From JACVRW01 sp963751105 (GTDB lineage: Bacteria > Actinomycetota > Thermoleophilia > Solirubrobacterales > Thermoleophilaceae), in the NCBI GenBank assembly GCA_963751105.1, contig CAVVTG010000002.1, forward strand, positions 1,922,001 to 1,986,000: a stretch of DNA of 64,000 nt, read 5' to 3'. The notes beneath the pieces were generated by a model that was not told where the DNA came from, ran no database searches, and saw only the letters and a program-made list of their open reading frames with translations. This document shows positions 1 to 7,575 of this stretch, piece after piece. The translations under genes were made by a program, and so were the position numbers. Every line of letters begins with the position of its first letter. The first letter of the stretch is position 1.

Positions 1-228
1 GTCGAGCAGGAAGGCGAAGACGATCAGGAACCAGTCGAAGCCGTCGGGGCCCACCACCGGCGCCCAGGTGAGCGCGTACACCAGCGTGGTCAGCGGCAGG
101 AAGATCAGCCCGAGGAGAGGAATCCAGAACGAGTCGTAGGCCTGGGTCACCTCGTTCGTGAAGATCCACAGCAGCGCGAGCGCGAAGCGCGGGAAGAAAC
201 CGGCCAGCAGCGCGAGGAGGCAGCCCAT
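1..228 (-). CDS. Membrane protein, C-terminus cut by window edge
   Basis: The minus strand reads an open frame from an ATG at 228 to the window edge, giving the first 76 residues of a membrane protein. Two hydrophobic stretches are visible, at about residues 1-23 and 35-52, and a third begins near the edge. The loop between them holds NEVTQAYDSFWIPLLG. It resembles short uncharacterised membrane proteins common in Actinobacteria, but no function can be given. The stop codon lies outside the window. Confidence 0.6.
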   Translation of the reverse strand, partial: MGCLLALLAGFFPRFALALLWIFTNEVTQAYDSFWIPLLGLIFLPLTTLVYALTWAPVVGPDGFDWFLIVFAFLLD

Positions 229-275
229 GCCGGCGCCAGCCTACCCGTGCCGGGCACCTCCGCGCCAGGATCGGC

Positions 276-1754
276 TCAGAGAGCAGGCCAGCTGTGGACC
301 GGCTCGTTCCCGTGCATGTGGTCGCGGTAGGCCACGGTCAGCTCGCGCAGGGCCTGTCCCCGGTCGAGCCCACGGTCGCCGTAGAGGCGGTGGAAGGCGT
401 CCGACTGCCAGGACGCGCCGTTCGCGAGCGTCACACAGCGGCGCTCGATGATGCCGAGCAACCGGTCGCGGTCGGCGGTCTCGACCCCAGCTCGTTCGAG
501 CCCCTCGTGCGCCAGCGGCAGCAGGCGCCGCAGCACCAGCTCGGCCACCGGGACCTCCCCCACCCCGGGCCAGTAGATCCGCGCCTCGATGCCGTCCCGC
601 GCCCCCGCGTGCAGGTTCTCCTCGGCGGCCGAGAACGACATCTGGGACCACACCGGCCGCTCGTGCTCGGTGAGCGATCTCACCAGCCCGTAGTAGAAGG
701 CGGCGTTGGCGAGGATGTCGACCACGGTCGGCCCCGCGGGGAGGAGCCGGTTCTCCACCCGGACGTGCGGTCTCCCGCGCACCGTGTCGTAGATCGGGCG
801 GTTCCAGCGGTAGATCGTGCCGTTGTGCAGCCGCAGCTCGGCCAGGCCCGGCACGTCGCCTCGCTCGAGCGTCTCCACCGGATCCTCGTCCTCGCACACC
901 GGCAACAGCGCCGGGAAGTAGCGCACGTTCTCCTCGAACAGGTCGAAGATCGACGTGATCCAGTGCTCCCCGAACCACACTCGCGGGCGGACCCCCTGGG
1001 CCTTGAGCTCGTCGGGACGCGTGTCGGTGGCCTGTTCGAACAGCGCGATGCGGGTCTCCCGCCAGAGCTCCTTGCCGAAGAAGAAGGGCGAGTTGGCGCC
1101 CACCGCCACCTGTACGCCGGCGATGGCCTGCGCGGCGTTCCAGTGGGCGGCGAACGCGTCCGGCTCCACCTGCTGGTGAAGCTGGACGCTCGTGCAGGCG
1201 GCCTCCGGCGCGATCGTGTCGGCGAACGTCGAGAGCCGCTCCGGTCCGCTGATGGCGATCTCGAGATCCTCTCCGCGGGCCGCGAAGATCTGCTCGTTCA
1301 GGAGCTTGTAACGCGGGCTCTCCGAGAACGCGTCCGCGTTCAGGTGCGCCTCGTCGATCGTCGGGAGGATGCCGATGATCATCATGTGTCCGCCCACCCC
1401 GCGGGCGCGCTCCTCGGCATGGTTGAGGCTGCGGCGGATGTCCTCCTCGAGCTCGGAGAACACGCCTCCCTCCAGCAGCCGAGGCGGGATGTTGATCTCC
1501 ACGTTGAACTGACCGAGCTCGGTCTGGAAGGCCGCGTCGGCGATGGCCTCGAGCACGGCGGCGTTGCGCATCGCCGGATCGCCTGCGTCGTCGGTCAGGT
1601 TCAGCTCGATCTCGAGCCCGAACGAACGGTCCTCGGCGTCGAAGCGCGACTCGGACAGCATCCGGGCGAACACGTCGAGGCAGGCGCGCACCTTGGTCCG
1701 GTAACGCTGCCGGTCCTCGCGGCTGAACACTCTGGGCGCGACCTCTTGGCCCAC
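276..1754 (-). CDS. Glutamate-cysteine ligase family protein (GCS2-type)
   Basis: A 492-residue ATP-dependent carboxylate-amine ligase of the GCS2 fold, read from a GTG. The acidic metal/ATP-binding start of the fold is visible as FGLEIELNLTD near residue 46, followed by FNVEINIPPR near 84, typical of glutamate-cysteine ligases. Family members join glutamate to cysteine (glutathione, or the ergothioneine precursor) or to other amines. The length fits the actinobacterial subfamily of about 490 residues. No glutathione or ergothioneine genes lie nearby, so the substrate is open. It ends 42 bases downstream of the DNA ligase gene on the same strand and could be cotranscribed with it. Confidence 0.8.
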   Translation of the reverse strand: MGQEVAPRVFSREDRQRYRTKVRACLDVFARMLSESRFDAEDRSFGLEIELNLTDDAGDPAMRNAAVLEAIADAAFQTELGQFNVEINIPPRLLEGGVFSELEEDIRRSLNHAEERARGVGGHMMIIGILPTIDEAHLNADAFSESPRYKLLNEQIFAARGEDLEIAISGPERLSTFADTIAPEAACTSVQLHQQVEPDAFAAHWNAAQAIAGVQVAVGANSPFFFGKELWRETRIALFEQATDTRPDELKAQGVRPRVWFGEHWITSIFDLFEENVRYFPALLPVCEDEDPVETLERGDVPGLAELRLHNGTIYRWNRPIYDTVRGRPHVRVENRLLPAGPTVVDILANAAFYYGLVRSLTEHERPVWSQMSFSAAEENLHAGARDGIEARIYWPGVGEVPVAELVLRRLLPLAHEGLERAGVETADRDRLLGIIERRCVTLANGASWQSDAFHRLYGDRGLDRGQALRELTVAYRDHMHGNEPVHSWPAL

Positions 1755-1795
1755 GTTGGAGCGAGGCTACCCGAGGCCGGCCTGCTTCGGGGTGG

Positions 1796-2692
1796 TCAGG
1801 GGCGCTCCCTCACCACGTCGCGTGCCGGCTTGTCGTCGCGCAGCCCCAGGAAGCGCGGGTGACGCAGGCGCCCGTCTCGCGTCCATTCGGTGAACGCGAT
1901 CTGCCCCACGAGCTCGGGCTCCACCCAGTGCGTGCTGCGCGGGACCGGGTGCACACGCTCGAAGGGCGACTCCTCGCGCTCGAGTTCGCGCAGCCGGGCG
2001 CCGAGCGTGCGCAGTGTGTCCTGGCCGAAACCGGTGCCCACCTTGCCCGCGTACTGGAGCCGGCCGTCCTCGAAGTGCCCGACCAGCAGCGCTCCGAAGT
2101 CCGTGCGCGAGCCCTGCGGCGCGGTGAAGCCGCCGATCACGAGCTCCTGCTCGGCGTGACACTTGAACTTGAGCCAGTCGCGCGAGCGGGACGAGCGATA
2201 GGGGCTGTCGGCGCGCTTGGCCACTAGACCCTCGAGCCCCCGCGCGCAGGCCTCGCGAAACAGCTTCTCGCCCTGCTCGTTGCGGTGAGGGGTGAGCCTC
2301 ACCGGCCCGGAGAAGCTAAGGCCCGCGCGCAGCCGTGACTTGCGCTCCCGCAGGGGAAGCGGCCGGAGGTCCTCGCCCTCCAGGCGCAGCACGTCGAACA
2401 CGTAGAAGAAGAGGGCGACGCGTTCGTGGCCCCGGCGCTGGAGGCGCTGAAAGCTCGTGATCCCGCGGGAGTCGAAGGCCACCAGCTCCCCGTCGATCAC
2501 GAAGTCGCGGGCGCGTTCGGCCTCGAGCGCGTCCACCACGCCCGGGTACTCCGAGTTCATCAGGCGATCGGTGCGTGACAGCAGGCGCACGCCGCCGCCG
2601 TCGCGGTGGGCCAGGCAACGGATGCCGTCGAGCTTGCGCTCGAAGATCCAGTTCGGGTCCGAGAAGGGCTCGTCCGTGAGGACGGCCTTCAT
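1796..2692 (-). CDS. ATP-dependent DNA ligase (LigD ligase-domain type)
   Basis: A stand-alone 298-residue ATP-dependent DNA ligase like the ligase domain of bacterial NHEJ LigD. The nucleotidyltransferase motif FERKLDGIRC places the AMP-accepting lysine at about K20. Motif-like segments FVIDGELVAFD, EGLVAKR and DWLKFKC follow, then the OB-fold with ELVIGGF and VGTGFGQ. It lacks the polymerase and phosphoesterase domains of full LigD, and no Ku gene is in the window. The ATG at 2692 is conventional, but a CTG at 2710 would add LSAYAP, which fits homologues, and would overlap the upstream stop as CTGA. The product probably seals strand breaks together with partners encoded elsewhere. Confidence 0.88.
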   Translation of the reverse strand: MKAVLTDEPFSDPNWIFERKLDGIRCLAHRDGGGVRLLSRTDRLMNSEYPGVVDALEAERARDFVIDGELVAFDSRGITSFQRLQRRGHERVALFFYVFDVLRLEGEDLRPLPLRERKSRLRAGLSFSGPVRLTPHRNEQGEKLFREACARGLEGLVAKRADSPYRSSRSRDWLKFKCHAEQELVIGGFTAPQGSRTDFGALLVGHFEDGRLQYAGKVGTGFGQDTLRTLGARLRELEREESPFERVHPVPRSTHWVEPELVGQIAFTEWTRDGRLRHPRFLGLRDDKPARDVVRERP

Positions 2693-2706
2693 CGGTGCGT
2701 ACGCGC

Positions 2707-3051
2707 TCAGCGCTTCTTGGCGTCCACGGCGCGCTGGAGCTGGGTCTTGTTCATGCTCGAGCGGCCGTCGACGTTGAGCTTCTTGGCCTCCGTGTAGAGC
2801 TGTTCGCGGGTGCGCCCCTTGCTCCGGTTTGTGCCCGACCGCTGCCCGCCGCGGCGGCTCGAGGACATGTCGTCGGTGGAGCTGCGCGAGCTGTTGCGCG
2901 ACTCGCCGCTACGCGCCTTCGCCTTGTTGACCGTGCGGGCCGCGATCTCCTCGGCCCGGCTCTCCGAGCGCCCCTGCTGCTTCTCCGACTGCTTGACCTT
3001 CTCGTACTGGCGGGCACGCTTGCTGCCCTTCTTGACTCCGCGGGGTGGCAT
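2707..3051 (-). CDS. Lysine/arginine-rich protein with C-terminal SAP/Rho-N-like motif
   Basis: A 114-residue highly basic protein starting at the ATG at 3051 (MPPRGVKKGSKRARQ). An upstream in-frame extension would run into the VOC gene and is unlikely. The first 80 residues are charged and low-complexity. The last 35, with REQLYTEAKKLNVDGRSSM followed by NKTQLQRAV, look like the helix-extended-loop-helix of Rho termination factor N-terminal/SAP-type domains, which bind nucleic acid. It abuts the DNA ligase gene, with the stop at 2707-2709 against a possible CTG start there, so a DNA-repair or DNA-binding role is reasonable but inferred. Confidence 0.72.
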   Translation of the reverse strand: MPPRGVKKGSKRARQYEKVKQSEKQQGRSESRAEEIAARTVNKAKARSGESRNSSRSSTDDMSSSRRGGQRSGTNRSKGRTREQLYTEAKKLNVDGRSSMNKTQLQRAVDAKKR

Positions 3052-3094
3052 GCCGTGGAGATACCCGTCAACCGAGCACGAAAACGGGACCTGC

Positions 3095-3496
3095 CTACCG
3101 AAGCGCGTCCACGCCGTCGCGATCGCCGTCACCGCGGTTGAAGAAGTCCCACGCCTCGACCAGGTTTCCCGCCGGGTCCTCGAAGTAGAGCGAGCGGTCT
3201 CCGCCGTCGTGGTCGACCGGGCCGCGGAACACCCTCTCGTGCGACTCGAGCCGTCCGGCCAGCTCGTCGAGGGCGCCGGGCTCGACGGAGAACGCGAAGT
3301 GCACGTGGCGCCCGCCCTCGTCGCCGAACTCCTTGTCCCCCGGGCACCACAGCCCCAGCCGCGTGTTCGGCCCGCACTCCAGCCAGACCCGGTCGCCCTC
3401 TCCGGAGAGAAAGGGGAGGCCGATCACCTCCGTGTAGAAGGAGGTGAGCGCCTCAAGGTCCGTGGTCTCGAGCGTCAGTTCGCAGATGCCGTCCAT
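3095..3496 (-). CDS. VOC/glyoxalase-fold protein
   Basis: A 133-residue vicinal-oxygen-chelate domain with two beta-alpha-beta-beta-beta modules. The N-terminal strand MDGICELTLETTDLEALTSF and the C-terminal DGGDRSLYFEDPAGNLVEAWDF, with its typical metal-ligand glutamate, are clear. Fold members include glyoxalases, dioxygenases and resistance proteins; nothing here fixes the substrate. It lies alone between the basic protein gene and the SRPBCC operon. Confidence 0.8.
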   Translation of the reverse strand: MDGICELTLETTDLEALTSFYTEVIGLPFLSGEGDRVWLECGPNTRLGLWCPGDKEFGDEGGRHVHFAFSVEPGALDELAGRLESHERVFRGPVDHDGGDRSLYFEDPAGNLVEAWDFFNRGDGDRDGVDALR

Positions 3497-3545
3497 CGCG
3501 TCGTCGCGAATACCCGATTTCCCGATCGGGAACCAGCGCCGACGC

Positions 3546-3980
3546 TCAGGCGGAGAGGGTGCGAGCCAGGTTGTCGAAGGCCTTGCCCCAACCGCTCTCG
3601 TGAGAGCGCACGGCCTCCTCGTCCCACAGTCCGCTGTGGGTGAAGCGGACCCTGGTGGCGCCCTCGCTCTCCTCGAAGTCGATCTCGATCAGCTGACGGG
3701 TGTCCCTGTCATCCCAGATCCAGGTGAAGGCGAGGCGGGTCGGCGGGTCGATCTCCGTGTACCTGCCACCGCCCCCGTACTCGATGTCGTTGTGCGGGTC
3801 GCGCATCACCACCCGCACACTGCCGCCCACGCGCAGGTCGACCTCAGCCTCGGTCGTCTCCCAGTCGTGCTCCGCGTGCCACCAGCGCCGCATCACCTCC
3901 TCGCTGGTCCAGGCGTCGAACACCGCCTGGGCCGGCGCGTGGTAGGTGCGCTCCATGCGCAGCGTCGTGTCGTCGATCAT
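3546..3980 (-). CDS. SRPBCC/AHSA1-domain protein
   Basis: A 144-residue START-like (Activator of Hsp90 ATPase homologue 1) domain. The ATG at 3980 gives the canonical start MIDDTTLRMERTYHAPAQ and overlaps the stop of the upstream microprotein as ATGA. Diagnostic features are VFDAWTSEEVMRRWWHA, the beta strands of the ligand cavity, and the closing helix HESGWGKAFDNLARTL. These proteins bind hydrophobic ligands and are often paired with an ArsR regulator, as here. It is the last gene of the four-gene operon 5084-3546. Confidence 0.87.
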   Translation of the reverse strand: MIDDTTLRMERTYHAPAQAVFDAWTSEEVMRRWWHAEHDWETTEAEVDLRVGGSVRVVMRDPHNDIEYGGGGRYTEIDPPTRLAFTWIWDDRDTRQLIEIDFEESEGATRVRFTHSGLWDEEAVRSHESGWGKAFDNLARTLSA

Positions 3981-4084
3981 CTCTTCAATCCCAGTCGCAC
4001 AGCGCCGGCCCTCACGGCGACGAGCGCTGCCGCGAGCACCGGGACGAGCTCCTCCAGCGGAAGGGCTCCGACGTGGGCGATCAC
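3977..4084 (-). CDS. Coupled 35-residue microprotein
   Basis: A very short frame beginning at GTG 4084 (VIAHVGALPLEELVPV, then an alanine/valine/leucine-rich stretch, ending GLKR). The GTG overlaps the stop of the DUF899 gene (GTGA) and its TGA overlaps the ATG of the SRPBCC gene (ATGA), so it exactly fills the gap between two genes that would otherwise be separated by about 100 bases. Residues 13-30 are apolar enough to form a membrane helix with positive residues at the C-terminus. I recall similar short actinobacterial proteins beginning with an IAH..G.P.EE pattern, but cannot name a family. Function unknown. Confidence 0.6.
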   Translation of the reverse strand: MIAHVGALPLEELVPVLAAALVAVRAGAVRLGLKR

Positions 4085-4773
4085 GAGGCGTCCTCGTAGC
4101 GGTCGTGGTAGTTCCACCACTGGTAGGGCGGGGTCTGCGGATACCCCTCGGGGGAGTCCTCCCACTCCTCCTGGCGGCCCAGGGCCGTGAGGTCGAGGTA
4201 GCTCCAGGTCGTCCCGACCGCCTCGTCGCCCCGGCTGTCCACGAAGTAGGTGCGAAATATCTCGTCACCCTCGCGGATGAACGCGTTGGTGCCGTGCCAC
4301 TCGCCCACGCCGAAGTCGGAGTCGAAGTCGTCGGTCAGCGTGTACCAGGGAATGAGCTCCCATCCGTGCCGCTCCTTGAGGCCTTGGATCTCGGCCTGAG
4401 GGGCGCGCGAGACGAAGGCGAGCGTCGTGTCTCGCGCGTTCAGGTGCGCGGGGTGAGCCACCTGGTCGGCGAGGAACGAGCAGCCGGCGCAGGCGCGCTC
4501 CGGATACGAGGTGCCCGCCGCACAGGTCGTCACGTCGGGCGCATAGAACGCGCGGTAGATGACCAGCTGCCTACGCCCCTCGAACAGGTCGTGCAGGCTC
4601 GCCGGCCCCTGCGGGCCCTGGAAGCGGTAGTCCTTCTCTACTGCCATCCACGGCATGCGGCGGCGCTCGGCGGCCAGCGCGTCACGCGCCCGGGTGAGCT
4701 CCTTCTCCTTCACCAGCAATTCCTCGCGCGCGGTGTCCCACTCTTTCGGCGAAACGGTCGGCGGTGTGTTCAT
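4081..4773 (-). CDS. DUF899 thioredoxin-like protein
   Basis: A 230-residue member of the DUF899 family, distant relatives of thioredoxins. The ATG at 4773 overlaps the ArsR stop as ATGA, which favours it over the longer frame. Family signatures are RMPWMAVEKDYRFQGP near residue 40, LVIYRAFYAP, the CAGCSFLADQ segment with its CxxC, and the C-terminal TWSYLDLTALGRQEEWEDSP and PYQWWNYHDRY. The reaction is not established; in this operon it may act with the SRPBCC protein in handling a small hydrophobic or reactive compound sensed by the ArsR protein. Confidence 0.85.
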   Translation of the reverse strand: MNTPPTVSPKEWDTAREELLVKEKELTRARDALAAERRRMPWMAVEKDYRFQGPQGPASLHDLFEGRRQLVIYRAFYAPDVTTCAAGTSYPERACAGCSFLADQVAHPAHLNARDTTLAFVSRAPQAEIQGLKERHGWELIPWYTLTDDFDSDFGVGEWHGTNAFIREGDEIFRTYFVDSRGDEAVGTTWSYLDLTALGRQEEWEDSPEGYPQTPPYQWWNYHDRYEDAS

Positions 4774-5084
4774 CGCGGTTCGTCCTCCTTGAGATATTCG
4801 TCGACGACGTCGAACAGGCGCCCCCATAGGGCGCGCTGGCGATCCATCCAGTCAGCGGCCTCGCTGAGCACGTCGGCGTCGAGCGACAGCCGGTGGGTCC
4901 GGCCCACGACCTCGCGCTTCAGCACACCCGTCTCCTCGAGCACCTTCAGGTGCTTGGAGATCGCCGGCTTCGACACGCCGAACCCGCCGGTGGCGTCACC
5001 GACGGTCGCCGGGCCTGCGGCGAGTCGCTCGACGATGCCCCTGCGGATCGGATGTGACAGAGCCCTGAACGGATCGTTAACCAC
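4770..5084 (-). CDS. ArsR-family transcriptional regulator
   Basis: A 104-residue winged-helix repressor: FRALSHPIRRGIVERLAAG, then the recognition helix GVSKPAISKHLKVLEETGVL, then the wing KREVVGRTHRLSLD. There are no metal-binding cysteines, so it belongs to the non-metal ArsR group commonly linked to SRPBCC genes. The GTG start at 5084 sits inside a perfect inverted repeat (5075-5094), so the transcript is probably leaderless and the protein likely represses its own operon. It is the first gene of the ArsR/DUF899/microprotein/SRPBCC operon, all joined by four-base overlaps. Confidence 0.9.
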   Translation of the reverse strand: MVNDPFRALSHPIRRGIVERLAAGPATVGDATGGFGVSKPAISKHLKVLEETGVLKREVVGRTHRLSLDADVLSEAADWMDRQRALWGRLFDVVDEYLKEDEPR

Positions 5085-5094
5085 TCAGTTAACG
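5075..5094. promoter_or_regulatory. ArsR operator (7-bp inverted repeat)
   Basis: CGTTAAC, six bases, GTTAACG: a perfect inverted repeat across the ArsR start codon. TTAAC-N-GTTAA repeats of this kind are known upstream of SRPBCC-linked ArsR genes. Binding here would block transcription start for the operon. Confidence 0.65.
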
Positions 5095-5179
5095 GTAGCA
5101 GACACGGCAGTGGCGCGTGCCCGCTCGTCGCGGGCCACCGCGGCGCACGTACAGAGGGAAACGAAAGAAGGGACAGAGA

Positions 5180-5392
5180 ATGGTCAAGATTCTGCGCAGC
5201 CTGCGCATCAGCAGCGACATCGCCTACGGGGCGGGCCTGGCCTCCATCGCCGCGAGCATCGGCGCCTGGGCCACGTCGCGTTCCAAGGAGGAAGCACCGG
5301 CGGCCAAGGCGGAGCGCTGGGGCATCTTCGTCGGCCTGTGGGCTCCAACGTTCATGGCGATCGGCAACGCCCTCAGGGTCGACGAGAAGTGA
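5180..5392 (+). CDS. Small membrane protein A (paralogous to next)
   Basis: A 70-residue protein from ATG 5180, preceded by an AAGAAGGGA ribosome-binding region. It has two hydrophobic stretches, SSDIAYGAGLASIAASIGAW and GIFVGLWAPTFMAIGNALR, separated by a charged loop rich in Lys, Glu and Ala. The second stretch shares the pattern FVGLWxPx(4)-G with the next gene. The family is known to me only as short uncharacterised actinobacterial proteins. Its stop overlaps the next start as GTGA, so the two are translationally coupled. Confidence 0.72.
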   Translation: MVKILRSLRISSDIAYGAGLASIAASIGAWATSRSKEEAPAAKAERWGIFVGLWAPTFMAIGNALRVDEK

Positions 5393-5607
5393 GCTCGGCC
5401 GCTGCTCGACCGCGGGCCGAAGGCGGGATCCTGACATCCAACCCCGGGGCCGTCTGGATCGCTGTCGCAGCGTTTCTCTCCTTCGTGCTGTCGGTGGTGC
5501 TGTGGTTCACCGACTCGCGTGAGGAAGCTCTGTTCGTGGGCCTGTGGGTGCCATCGATCCTGTCGCTCGGGGCCTTCTACGCCGCTCTGGGAGCGGGGCG
5601 CAGGTGA
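5389..5607 (+). CDS. Small membrane protein B (paralogous to previous)
   Basis: A 72-residue protein starting at GTG 5389, overlapping the previous stop by four bases. Helices are VWIAVAAFLSFVLSVVLWF and LFVGLWVPSILSLGAFYAAL. The FVGLWxP helix matches that of small membrane protein A, suggesting tandem duplication and perhaps a heteromeric complex. Its own stop overlaps the next GTG as GTGA. Confidence 0.7.
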   Translation: MSSAAARPRAEGGILTSNPGAVWIAVAAFLSFVLSVVLWFTDSREEALFVGLWVPSILSLGAFYAALGAGRR

Positions 5608-5840
5608 CCGCGTTCCTGATGGTGGCGGGCGTCGTGGTGGTGTGCATGGTGGCGGCCGGTCTCTGGTTCATGGAGCGGGCCGGCGTCGAGCCGGGCGCCC
5701 GGTCCACCGGGAAAGCTCCCGATCCCACCGAAGAGACCGAGGTCGAGTACGCCCACGCGCACCGGGCTGACCTTCGCTCCGGCATCCTCGTGAGGCGTCC
5801 CGCGGCGGGCGTCCGCGGCCCTGAGGTCGAGGACACGTAG
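5604..5840 (+). CDS. Small single-pass membrane protein C
   Basis: A 78-residue protein from GTG 5604, coupled to the previous gene by GTGA. One N-terminal transmembrane helix (FLMVAGVVVVCMVAAGLWF) is followed by about 55 soluble, polar residues. The second part is rich in Glu, Arg and Pro and has no recognisable motif. Position in the three-gene run is the only hint of function. Confidence 0.6.
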   Translation: MTAFLMVAGVVVVCMVAAGLWFMERAGVEPGARSTGKAPDPTEETEVEYAHAHRADLRSGILVRRPAAGVRGPEVEDT

Positions 5841-5876
5841 CTCTCGTAGCCTTCGCATTCGCTCCGTCGCATTCGC

Positions 5877-7553
5877 TCATGGACGCGACGCTACCTGGGA
5901 GAGAAGCAGGCCGTGAAGCGCCTGGATGGCGATCGATCCCTCGCCGACGGCGGACGCCACGCGCTTGACGGAGCCGTGTCTCACGTCGCCCGCGGCCAGG
6001 ACCCCCGGCATGCTCGTCTCGAGCACGGAAGGCCTGCGCTCGAGAGGCCAAGCGGCGCCCGGCCCGAGATCGGTTCCGGTGAGAACGAAGCCTCCGGCAT
6101 CCCTGCCGATCTCCGCCGGCAGCCAATCGGTATGGGGACGCGCGCCGATGTTCAGGAAGAGCCCGCCGGCTTCGACGGTGTCATCGGCGCCACCCGCGCC
6201 GTCGCGGAGGACCAGGTGCTCCAGCCATCCGTCGCCGCCACCACCCACGACCTCGGTCCCGAGGCGAATCTCCACTCGCGGGGCGGCCTCCACCTGGCGC
6301 ACCAGGTAGTGCGACATGCGCGCGCCGAGCGACTGCCCACGCACCAGGATCGTGACCCGGCGGGCGTAGCGGGCGAGGTGCAGGGCAGCCTGTCCAGCCG
6401 AATTGGCGCCCCCGACGACGTAGACGTCTTGGCCGGCCATGGCCGGCGCCTCGGAAGCCGTGCCGCCGTAGTACACGCCGGCGCCGTTCAACTCCTCGAG
6501 CGCCGGGATGCCGAGCCGGCGGTAGCTGGCGCCCGTGGCCAGGACCACCGCGCCGGCGGCGACGCGGCCGGCGTCGGAGAGGGTCACGACGAGTCGCTCC
6601 TGCTCGCGGTGGAGTTCAGTGACCCGCTGCATGAAGACGAACTGCGCTCCGAAGACCCAGGCCTGCTCGTACGCCTGCTGAGCCAGACGCCGGCCGCTGA
6701 GGCCGCGGGGGAAGCCCATGTAGTTGCGGATCAGCGAGCTCGAGCTGGCCTGGCCGCCGACCCCTCCCTCATCCACGACCAGGGTGTTGAGCCCCTCCGA
6801 CGCGCCGTAGACGGCCGCCGACAGGCCGGCCGGCCCGGCGCCGACGATCACGAGATCCCAGTCGTCCCGGCCCAGATCCACCGGGGAGCTCGCCGCCTTC
6901 GAGAGCTCCACGTCGCTCGGGTCCGACATGACCGTGCCGTCGGGGAAGAGCACGAGCGGGAGCCCCGCCGCCGCGCCGGCCTCGGCGAGAAGCGCGCGCC
7001 CGTCGTCCGAGTCGGCCAGACAGAAGGAGTGGGGAAGCGCGCAACGTCCAAGCACGTCCCTCAGCTCGTACGCCCTGCCAGACCACGACTCACCCACGAC
7101 GTGGACGGTGTACGGGGAGGTGCGACGCGCCTCCGCCCACTCGAGCAGGAGACTCGCGATGGCCTGATGAAAGAGCTCGTCGGGCGACCCCGCCGGCCGG
7201 AGCACGTAGTGGTCGATGCGGCCGTGGCCGATCGAGTCGAAGATCGCCTCCCCCGTGTCCCGATCTCCCCACTCGCCCCAGGCGATGAGCAAGCCGCGCT
7301 TGGCGTGCGGATGGAGGTGACGCGCCTCGTCCAGCAGTTCGCTGCCGGTCACGCCAGAGAGCCACGGGGCCGCCAGAACCAGCGCCACCGGTTCGCCCCC
7401 CGCCGCCAGCCCTTCGAGACGGTCGAATGCCTCGCGCGACGATTCAAAACATTCGACTCGGTAATGGCGCCCGTAGCGGTCGCGCAGCTCTCGCTCGACG
7501 TCGGCCAGGGCCACCGCGTCCTCGTCGACGGCGACCAACACGGGGTCAGACAC
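5877..7553 (-). CDS. Response-regulator-like / thioredoxin-reductase-like fusion
   Basis: A fusion of about 558 residues. Residues 1-125 resemble a REC domain (VAVDEDAVAL acidic pocket), but the usual phospho-acceptor Asp is alanine (LVLAAPWLSG, about residue 62). Residues 145-225 look like a glutaredoxin-type fold (YTVHVVGESWSGRAY, LPLVLFPDGTVM). From about 230 comes an FAD/NAD(P)H thioredoxin-reductase-like module with VIVGAGPAGLSAA and VYVVGGANSAGQAA. The redox CxxC of true thioredoxin reductase is replaced by YYGGTASEA, as in relatives of this fusion family that I recall. It may pass electrons to an unknown partner. Start is GTG 7553; TTG 7562 is possible. Confidence 0.85.
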   Translation of the reverse strand: MSDPVLVAVDEDAVALADVERELRDRYGRHYRVECFESSREAFDRLEGLAAGGEPVALVLAAPWLSGVTGSELLDEARHLHPHAKRGLLIAWGEWGDRDTGEAIFDSIGHGRIDHYVLRPAGSPDELFHQAIASLLLEWAEARRTSPYTVHVVGESWSGRAYELRDVLGRCALPHSFCLADSDDGRALLAEAGAAAGLPLVLFPDGTVMSDPSDVELSKAASSPVDLGRDDWDLVIVGAGPAGLSAAVYGASEGLNTLVVDEGGVGGQASSSSLIRNYMGFPRGLSGRRLAQQAYEQAWVFGAQFVFMQRVTELHREQERLVVTLSDAGRVAAGAVVLATGASYRRLGIPALEELNGAGVYYGGTASEAPAMAGQDVYVVGGANSAGQAALHLARYARRVTILVRGQSLGARMSHYLVRQVEAAPRVEIRLGTEVVGGGGDGWLEHLVLRDGAGGADDTVEAGGLFLNIGARPHTDWLPAEIGRDAGGFVLTGTDLGPGAAWPLERRPSVLETSMPGVLAAGDVRHGSVKRVASAVGEGSIAIQALHGLLLSQVASRP

Positions 7554-7575
7554 TGAGGCCAACCCTAAGGCCTGG

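Noticed and set aside
294..1862. Long plus-strand open frame opposite the glutamate-cysteine ligase gene
   Set aside because: Antisense frame produced by high G+C; its translation has no family motifs, while the minus-strand protein does.
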